DNA of 64,000 nucleotides, from contig NW_026516726.1 of assembly GCF_025766255.1 (NCBI RefSeq), positions 213,948 through 277,947 on the forward strand, given 5' to 3'. This document shows, piece after piece, positions 57,398 through 64,000 of this stretch. Made by a program: the position numbers and the translations under genes. The notes under the pieces were generated by a model. It was not told the origin of the DNA, did no database searches, and worked only from the letters and a program-made list of their open reading frames with translations. The DNA is from Zychaea mexicana (lineage: Eukaryota > Mucoromycota > Mucoromycetes > Mucorales > Lichtheimiaceae). Numbering within the stretch: the first letter of the stretch is position 1; every line of letters begins with the position of its first letter.

Positions 57398-57968
57398 TGT
57401 AACCTACCTTGTTGTCCCCAATACATTCGTATCAATAAACGGGCTCTTCCCCTTAGTATTGGCTTTGTAATCTACTTGTATCACTATCTGTCAGTTTACT
57501 CTCTATCATTTTCATCACAGACTTGGTGTAACTATGAGTGCAAATTTATCTCACACCCGCAACAATACGCTTACTGCGCAACACCACTCTTACTGCGAGT
57601 GCAAAACCAACTCACACCAGGTGCAAAACCATTTCGCACTACTGCGGTATCCATTGGATCAGGCACCAATTAGATTAGATATAGATAGTGTATTAGAATT
57701 AGTATAAATAGACCAATATTTTGTATTGAATAATAAACAGTTCAGTTCTTTAGCTTCTCTTTCTCTTAACTTTAGCTTTTCCCTTTCCTATCAAAAGGAT
57801 TGTCTTTTGTGGCTCCAGACGTAATAATTCCTGGTTGTTGAACTCCCACACTTCTATTTCATCTCTTTTGCTTAATACTTAGCATTTCATCCACATTTAT
57901 CAGCTTTTCTTATACTATCCATCCTATTAAACGGGATTCGTAACTCTTACACAAACTAAGACGTTACA
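57398..57968 (+). repeat. TE2 copy B 5' LTR (571 bp)
   Basis: TGTAACC...ACGTTACA with the same three 19-bp motifs (first at 57538), TATAAATA and AATAATAAA as the other LTRs. It is followed by the same TGGTGCTCACTAGAGGG primer-binding site. Confidence 0.95.
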
Positions 57969-58072
57969 TTTGGTGCTCACTAGAGGGATCGTTTTATCAA
58001 GGAATAATTCAAGAATCCCACTCCAACCCTTTATTATAACAACTTTACAACTCTGAAAACACTTCCCAACAC

Positions 58073-61000
58073 ATGATGACCATTCACGATTCTGCACACG
58101 GCCCTACCAGCGACTATGACAACGGACCTTCATCCTTCTCACCTCTGTTGGCCCATGGCACCGACTCACTTACCTATAAACCCAGACTCATAGACTTCTG
58201 CGGCTATGAAGGCGAAGATTTCCGTCATTTTAGGGATACCCTTGAGTCCTACTTCGCTATCGCTAATATCAAGAATTCAGCGAGACAGGCCAGCATTCTG
58301 AATGCTCAAGTCAAGAAATACGCACGTATATTCCTACAGAAAGAAGGACGCAAGAACCCGGAAATTGCAGTTAAATACGACGAGCTTATAAGAAGACTAG
58401 AAGAAGAGTACGTTACCGCAGACGTTATCGAATATTATAAAGACGCTTTCGAACAAATCACGCAAGGCGAAGATGAACCCCCTCGTATGTTCCTCGGAAG
58501 AGTTCAGCAAGCAGCTGACCTAGCCGAACTCACAGGCAAAGAGGCCGAAGCCTTAATTGAAGCCAAATTCAAATCTGGATTGCTGCCACGCGTAAAGAAA
58601 CACTGCTACATGATGGGTGCGAAATCATTTAACGACTATAAGCAATTTGCTTATGGCTTCTGGAGAGGCCAACACGGAACGACCCTCTATCCCCAAGATA
58701 ACCCATTCGTACCTCAAAAGGCTGAGGATAGAATCCCATCCTCCTGGATTGACAAAGCACCTCATTCTAAAGAAATAATTAGAAAAGCACGTACCAGAGC
58801 TTTTCATCCCCCGGATCTAAACCCCAGCGACGGAAACGAATCACCCTCCATCGATGCATTGACTAAGCAGATGCAGAATCTCGAGTTGTTCCAACATGAA
58901 ACAGTAGGACAGCAAGGTCGACAACGCGATGAACGTCCGCAAAGCCTAGAAAACATGCTTAGGCGATTGATTCAAGAAGAAACGCGTAAAGCTGCTGAAT
59001 CCATGTATCGCCAAGATAACCGTAATAGATATAATGGAAACCAATATAGAAACAATAACTACCGATCATATAATGATAACAACCGTAACAACGAATACCG
59101 TTATAACCGTAACGAGGAACCGATTAACCGCAACAACGGAAATAGGCGATATCGCAACGAGGAATCGGCCGATCGCGATGAAGGATATCAGCGTAACGAA
59201 AATAACAGTCGAGCCGACAACAGGAACCAGGCCTACAGAAACAACGAACCCCAGACAAACAGAAGAACGCCTCCCTCGCGACCTAATTCACCGGCGGCAA
59301 CTTTAGCATTGTTGGAAGAAGAGAACGATGATACACGATATGAAGACGGAAACGGCTATGGCGACACGCGCAGTGATTTGTACGAATACGAGAACGATCA
59401 CGACGCGGAAGATGCAGACAACGAATGGTTCGATGATAATGAAGAATTGAACGAACTTGACGAGTTATATGCTGCACAACCAGTCGTTAAGGGAAAGCGA
59501 CCTCCGCGACAATTGCGACCTCGGAATGAAACAGGTAAGGTACAAAAACATAACGTACAAAAGAAAGTAGAATTCAAGGAGCCCCCGGTTCAACGAGTCC
59601 AACCTAAGTCGGCAAATCGGCAACAAGCCACCTCTTCGACAACTGTTCCCATGACGACTCAACCTCGCGAGGAACCAATCCCATTGAGAGTTCCCACACC
59701 AATACCTACCGTGGATTCTCGTGCTGGTCCCAATCAACCAAGTCAGTTTGCCTCAGCATCAAACGTAGTAAACCTGCCGGCAACCGGTATTCAATCGGCA
59801 TTCGGAAAGACATCTTTCACCAATCAACAGACGCCGAGTTGGCAACCACCTAATCTTGTCAGACCACCTACGGTGAGGAATCATTGGACAGAAATGAGAT
59901 CAACTTTGAACGATATGGACATCGATTCCCCAGAAGAAAGAACGGAGGATAAAATAATACAAAAAAATCAGCCCAACTCCCAAAAGCAACACAACACCCA
60001 AAATAAAGGGAAGGCGGTAGAAAAACCATCAAGATCAAAACCAACCACTCAAACAAATACATCACCCAAGAATTACCAGAAACAACCAACCGGGCACAAA
60101 AAACGGTCCAACCAAAATTTGGCCTTAATTAAACGTAGTCCTTATGATGTTTCCTCGGACATACTGAACAGAACAGCAGACATCAGTTTCGCTCAACTAC
60201 TAGGATTAGTACCATCGCTGAGACGACAATTTACGAGTGCGTGCAAGACGGCTCGCTCATTAGCAGTATTGGATGAGGATCCTAAACCTTTGCCTAGTAC
60301 AACAGCTCTATATGCCGAGTTTTTCATAAACTCGACACCCATCCGGACTCTTATAGACAGCGGCGCTTCGAAAACCTGTATGTCACAAGGACTCGCCCAA
60401 CAGCTCGGATTGAAGATAGAAGCCCCCTCGACAGCCGTATTTATGTTAGGAAATGGAGACCGACACGCTTCCCTTGGAGTTATTAAAAATGTGCCGTTGC
60501 AACCCAATGAAACCGAACCAGTCCCAGCGACCGTGGAAGTCTTGCCGAGATGTCCTGTCGACCTCATTATTGGCAATAATTGGTTGAAACACGCGAAAGC
60601 TAAAATAGACTATCAATCTAAACTCATGTGGGTCTACCACGGTAATATTCGATCCGTTCCCGTCGAATACGAACGACAGGCCTTGGACCTCCAGCATCCT
60701 TGGGCGCCGTTGACCCAAACAAATGACAATATACCTGTGACGGACATTTCAGATGAGGAATCAGATTCAGAAGGAGAGGAAGTCGACTACAGTGAATCAG
60801 AATCATCCTCACCTCTCGAAGAGATGTTGACAAACGATTATTGGCTGCAAGAAGACGAGTTGTTTCCTATTATCGAATCTAACCAACCACTTGAATGGGA
60901 TGAGATTGATGGAGGCACGTGTCTAATCCTCAAAGAACCCATAGTATTACCTGCCTCATCATATCAGACTTACGATGTACCGGTGCCTGCTCTGTTACGC

Positions 61001-62737
61001 GGTTCCAATACCTGTACACTCGATCCAAACATAGCCATCCCTGAACACATTGGCATATACAGTAGCATTTTATATCCTTCAGAAAAATCATACCGAGTAT
61101 CCTTAATCAACATGTCTGATACAAAAGAAACCACTTTACAACGCGAGGACATCCTTGGCGATCTAATCGCAGTAACCACGTTGGATCAAGGTTACGAGGT
61201 CGTCAAACTACAGCCTGGCAACTTGCCTGTATCTACCGCAGTTAACCAGCCACCGCTACAGGATTCGCAATTGCAACAAATTGACATTGGTGACATTGAC
61301 AAATCATTGTCACAAGAATTTTTCTCTCTTATACAACAGTACCAGGACATCTTCGACTGGGATAAACAAACAATTGGATACACGGATAGAATCGAACACG
61401 ACATTATTACGGACGGGGTCGCTCCTATTCGCCACCGCCCCTACCACATGAGTCCTACTGAATTAAAATATTTAAAAAGTGAACTCGATCGTTTTTGCAA
61501 AATGGGAATCATCAGACCATCCAATAGTCCCTGGGCTTCACCAATCATCATGGTGCGCAAGAAGAGCAAGCCAGGAGACACAGAACAACAATATCGACTT
61601 GTAGTTGACTATAGAAAACTAAATAAGCACACGCGTTTTGATGCTTATGGCGGACTAGGACGCATACAAGAAATTTTACACAGCCTGTCGATGCCGGACC
61701 CATCCAGTGGAGCCCGCACATCTCCTACAACTTTCAGCTCACTAGACATGGTCAGCGGATACCATCAAGTACCCCTTTGCAAGGATGCCATACCCAAAAC
61801 AGCTTTTACAACACGCCTTGGCCTTTACGAGTATTTAACTATGCCGATGGGACTAGTCAACGCGAGTCAAACCTTTGCTCGCTTAGTAGATAATGTGTTC
61901 CGATCACTGATTCACAAATGTCTGGTAGTTTATCTGGATGATGTCAATGTATACTCCACAGACCCAAAACAACATTTACACGATCTAGCTAAAGTATTTG
62001 CGTGCGTACGATACGCGAATCTCAAACTCAACCCTCGCAAATGCGCCTACTTCAAAAGAGAATTAGCATTTCTTGGCCACGTCATATCGGCAAAAGGCAT
62101 CCACACTGACCCAGAGAAGATCCAGAAGGTTGCAGAGTTCAAATTACCGCAAACAGTCACCCAGTTAAAATCCTATTTGGGATTATGCTCATACTACCGT
62201 ATCTTCTGTAAAGGTTTCAGCAAAATCGCCAGACCAATGCACGAGATGACAAAGAAAGGAACTATCAAGTTGACCTGGAACCCTGAGGCTATGGCCGCAT
62301 TCGAAACATTGAAGAAGGCGTTATGTTCCAGTCCAATCCTAGCATATCCAGATTTTACTAAGCCGTTCACGTTAATCACCGATGCATCCCGAGACGGATT
62401 CGGTGCAGTACTTACTCAGCACGATGACAACAATAAAGAACATGTCATACTCTACATCAGTCGAGGTCTAACACCAACAGAAAAGAACCACGGAGTCTCA
62501 AAGCTTGAGTGTGGAGCAGTCGTATGGAGCATACAAAAGCTAAGACCGTACCTTCTTGGCAACAAGTTCACAGTACTCACGGATCATTCAGCATTAAAAG
62601 GATTATTAAACACGCCGCAACCCGAAGGCATCCTAGCTCGATGGATCATGACATTGAGCGAGTATAGTTTTGAAACCAAGTATCGCCCTGGCCGACAAAA
62701 CAGCAACGCAGATTTTCTTAGCAGATTAGGATATTAA
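58073..62737 (+). CDS. TE2 Gag-protease-RT-RNase H polyprotein, intact (1,554 aa)
   Basis: This is the retrotransposon capsid and replication polyprotein. A capsid-type domain spans about residues 40-220 (FRHFRDTLESYFAIANIK). An Asn/Arg/Tyr-rich stretch (about 315-400) stands where a CCHC zinc knuckle usually is; I see no knuckle. Long Pro/Gln/Thr linkers follow. The aspartic protease is at about 755-850 (TLIDSGASKTCMS, LIIGNNWLKHAK). RT spans about 1,130-1,360 with YRLVVDYRKLNKH, SSLDMVSGYHQVPL and active-site YLDDVNVYS. RNase H spans about 1,420-1,540 (LITDASRDGFGAV, TDHSALKGLL). The ORF ends just after RNase H; integrase is not in this frame. The ATG at 58073 follows the LTR by 105 bp. Confidence 0.95.
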   Translation: MMTIHDSAHGPTSDYDNGPSSFSPLLAHGTDSLTYKPRLIDFCGYEGEDFRHFRDTLESYFAIANIKNSARQASILNAQVKKYARIFLQKEGRKNPEIAVKYDELIRRLEEEYVTADVIEYYKDAFEQITQGEDEPPRMFLGRVQQAADLAELTGKEAEALIEAKFKSGLLPRVKKHCYMMGAKSFNDYKQFAYGFWRGQHGTTLYPQDNPFVPQKAEDRIPSSWIDKAPHSKEIIRKARTRAFHPPDLNPSDGNESPSIDALTKQMQNLELFQHETVGQQGRQRDERPQSLENMLRRLIQEETRKAAESMYRQDNRNRYNGNQYRNNNYRSYNDNNRNNEYRYNRNEEPINRNNGNRRYRNEESADRDEGYQRNENNSRADNRNQAYRNNEPQTNRRTPPSRPNSPAATLALLEEENDDTRYEDGNGYGDTRSDLYEYENDHDAEDADNEWFDDNEELNELDELYAAQPVVKGKRPPRQLRPRNETGKVQKHNVQKKVEFKEPPVQRVQPKSANRQQATSSTTVPMTTQPREEPIPLRVPTPIPTVDSRAGPNQPSQFASASNVVNLPATGIQSAFGKTSFTNQQTPSWQPPNLVRPPTVRNHWTEMRSTLNDMDIDSPEERTEDKIIQKNQPNSQKQHNTQNKGKAVEKPSRSKPTTQTNTSPKNYQKQPTGHKKRSNQNLALIKRSPYDVSSDILNRTADISFAQLLGLVPSLRRQFTSACKTARSLAVLDEDPKPLPSTTALYAEFFINSTPIRTLIDSGASKTCMSQGLAQQLGLKIEAPSTAVFMLGNGDRHASLGVIKNVPLQPNETEPVPATVEVLPRCPVDLIIGNNWLKHAKAKIDYQSKLMWVYHGNIRSVPVEYERQALDLQHPWAPLTQTNDNIPVTDISDEESDSEGEEVDYSESESSSPLEEMLTNDYWLQEDELFPIIESNQPLEWDEIDGGTCLILKEPIVLPASSYQTYDVPVPALLRGSNTCTLDPNIAIPEHIGIYSSILYPSEKSYRVSLINMSDTKETTLQREDILGDLIAVTTLDQGYEVVKLQPGNLPVSTAVNQPPLQDSQLQQIDIGDIDKSLSQEFFSLIQQYQDIFDWDKQTIGYTDRIEHDIITDGVAPIRHRPYHMSPTELKYLKSELDRFCKMGIIRPSNSPWASPIIMVRKKSKPGDTEQQYRLVVDYRKLNKHTRFDAYGGLGRIQEILHSLSMPDPSSGARTSPTTFSSLDMVSGYHQVPLCKDAIPKTAFTTRLGLYEYLTMPMGLVNASQTFARLVDNVFRSLIHKCLVVYLDDVNVYSTDPKQHLHDLAKVFACVRYANLKLNPRKCAYFKRELAFLGHVISAKGIHTDPEKIQKVAEFKLPQTVTQLKSYLGLCSYYRIFCKGFSKIARPMHEMTKKGTIKLTWNPEAMAAFETLKKALCSSPILAYPDFTKPFTLITDASRDGFGAVLTQHDDNNKEHVILYISRGLTPTEKNHGVSKLECGAVVWSIQKLRPYLLGNKFTVLTDHSALKGLLNTPQPEGILARWIMTLSEYSFETKYRPGRQNSNADFLSRLGY

Positions 62738-63115
62738 TACCATCATCGTTACGACCAGCCTCCAGGAAGTCGTTAAAAGCTTGAGATGTCAAACACCAGC
62801 GCAACCTGGCCCCCTCCTTTTTTTTTTTTTTTTCTCTTATTGTTTTTTTCTCTATCCGTTTCAAATCTTGCTATCCCATTACAACTTCAATTTTCCTTGC
62901 ATTTGACCACTTACCCTCGCTTTGCCTCTAATTTCAACACCTTTTCTATTGTTATTATTCTTTATTTTTTTATCATTGTAGTACATATTTCCTTTATACA
63001 TAGCTATCGGGTATTCAACTTCCCGTCCGTTTAACAATCCCCCGATCATACCTTACTACTGTGCACGTTTGCTACACAAGCACGGCTACACAAAAGACAC
63101 ACCTAAACCTAGTAT

Positions 63116-63152
<37 letters not shown>

Positions 63153-63341
63153 AGATCAAATAACACGTTTCGAAACAACAAAAACAATATATAATATATT
63201 CAAAAACACTCTATTTTCAACTGTTTCACCAAAAGATTATTCTACCACTTTAATTACCACACATCAGATATTCAGATTGTCACACGCATACCTCAACAGA
63301 ACGGCTAGCAAGAACATTTACAAAACAAACACTTCAAAACA
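62738..63341 (+). other. TE2 copy B non-coding gap with 33-base A run
   Basis: It matches the copy A gap: T/C-rich, then A-rich. A 15-base T run lies at about 62819, and an uninterrupted A run at 63117-63149 replaces 12-13 A in copy A. There is no open frame. Confidence 0.75.
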
Positions 63342-64000
63342 ATGGACCCTATCAAATTATCACTGCTACAGTACTATCTAGATACTCTCGAGTATCCTCC
63401 GGGCATCACGAGACAACAACAGCGTTTCCTTGACAGTCAAAGCAAACACTACTTCACATATAACGATCGACTGTACCGACGCAACGGTGATTCACCACGA
63501 TTAGTCCTCACCAAATCGGAGGCCGATAACTGTATTTGGCAATTCCACTTTCACCCTTTCGGAGGCCATTTCGCCACGGAAAACACATATTATAAAATTT
63601 CGCGCAAATATTTCTGGGAGACGATGAAAAAAGATATCAAGGACGCGATTTCTCGATGTGATCATTGTCAGCGACAAAAGAAGCAAACACGCAACGAGTT
63701 GCTTATCCCTATCCCGATAGAACCCGAACCATTTCGATGTTGGGGCCTAGACATTAAACACCTAAAGACTTCGCGACGCGGGTCTCAGTACATTATTGTG
63801 TGTATCGACTACTTTACTAAATGGGCAGTAGCTAAGGCCGTACGTCATGCCAACGCCACGGAAGTTGCAACCTTTCTATACGAGGATATCATTTGCAAAT
63901 TTGGAACCCCTTCGTCCATGATCCATGATAACGGAAAACCTCTGGCAAACGGACTCATGGAAGAAGTACAAAGATTTGGGGATTTACAGTCAAAAAGATT
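63342..64000 (+). CDS. TE2 copy B integrase ORF, partial (window edge)
   Basis: From the ATG at 63342 (MDPIKLSLLQYYLDTLEYP) the frame is open through the His/Cys zinc domain (FHFHPFGGHF...CDHCQRQ) and the core start (RCWGLDIKHL, SMIHDNGKPL). Near 63970 one A is missing from the run GTACAAAAG seen in copy A, which shifts the frame just before the window ends. The separate start shows that integrase is made apart from Gag-RT, unless splicing joins them. Confidence 0.88.
   Translation, partial: MDPIKLSLLQYYLDTLEYPPGITRQQQRFLDSQSKHYFTYNDRLYRRNGDSPRLVLTKSEADNCIWQFHFHPFGGHFATENTYYKISRKYFWETMKKDIKDAISRCDHCQRQKKQTRNELLIPIPIEPEPFRCWGLDIKHLKTSRRGSQYIIVCIDYFTKWAVAKAVRHANATEVATFLYEDIICKFGTPSSMIHDNGKPLANGLMEEVQRFGDLQSKR

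Larger units (their letters stand above)
57398..64000 (+). mobile_element. TE2 copy B: younger Ty3-type element, right end outside window
   Basis: It has a 5' LTR, primer-binding site, intact Gag-PR-RT-RNase H ORF, the family's non-coding gap, and the start of the integrase ORF, which the window edge cuts. It is preceded by GTAC, matching the base order after copy A's 3' LTR. One base is missing from the integrase frame near 63970 relative to copy A, so this copy may not be fully autonomous either. Confidence 0.93.

Noticed and set aside
1..64000. tRNA and rRNA genes
   Set aside because: I looked for GGTTCGA-type T-loops with matching arms and for conserved rRNA stretches and found none that I can support.

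Overview
The window looks like a piece of an early-diverging filamentous fungus, most likely a Mucoromycota (Mucorales) genome. This is inference. Genes are dense in short GT-AG introns (about 38-190 nt), transcription factors are rich in Gln/Ala/Asn runs, and a CSL-type factor, an Arp2/3 subunit, a Rom2-like RhoGEF and Ty3-type retrotransposons occur together. No rRNA, tRNA or CRISPR was recognised.

Positions 1-35,700 are an ordinary genic arm. In order it holds: a class I O-methyltransferase (-); a small coiled-coil protein (+) divergent from it; the GPI-anchor ethanolamine-phosphate transferase Mcd4/PIG-N (-); a Zn(II)2Cys6 transcription factor (-) whose zinc cluster spans a 27-nt and a 7-nt exon; a two-KH-domain splicing-factor-like protein (+); a dead Myb/SANT gene (-); a single-pass membrane protein (+); a CSL (RBP-J/Su(H)-like) factor (-); ARPC4 (-); a DEP-DH-PH-CNH Rho1 exchange factor (-); about 4.2 kb without a recognisable gene; and a choline/ethanolamine phosphotransferase (+). 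Several of these serve membrane, wall and cytoskeleton work, but nothing suggests a cluster; each gene appears to have its own promoter. I joined exons by reading frame and splice consensus, and total lengths are in frame for every gene where joins are given.

Positions 35,689-40,545 hold a large gene of the fungal telomere-linked-helicase (TLH/RecQ-like) type. Its N-terminal half reads as a tyrosine-recombinase-like domain and its C-terminal half as a RecQ-type helicase plus a Cys-rich zinc region. It has two apparent frameshifts, and a retrotransposon LTR starts 16 bp upstream of its first Met.

Positions 40,562-64,000 are mobile and satellite DNA. A truncated Ty3 element (TE1) is cut at 45,281 by a second Ty3 family (TE2). 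TE2 copy A (45,282-54,783) is full length but full of stops. A tandem higher-order satellite follows (54,784-57,397), then TE2 copy B, which has an intact 1,554-aa Gag-PR-RT-RNaseH ORF and runs off the window. TE2 is unusual. Integrase is in a separate ORF. Two further ORFs follow it. ORF4 has its own TATA promoter with five evenly spaced copies of a 19-bp motif that also occurs three times in each LTR. This looks like a retrotransposon with a second, co-regulated internal promoter, and is the most novel-looking feature here together with the recombinase-helicase gene.
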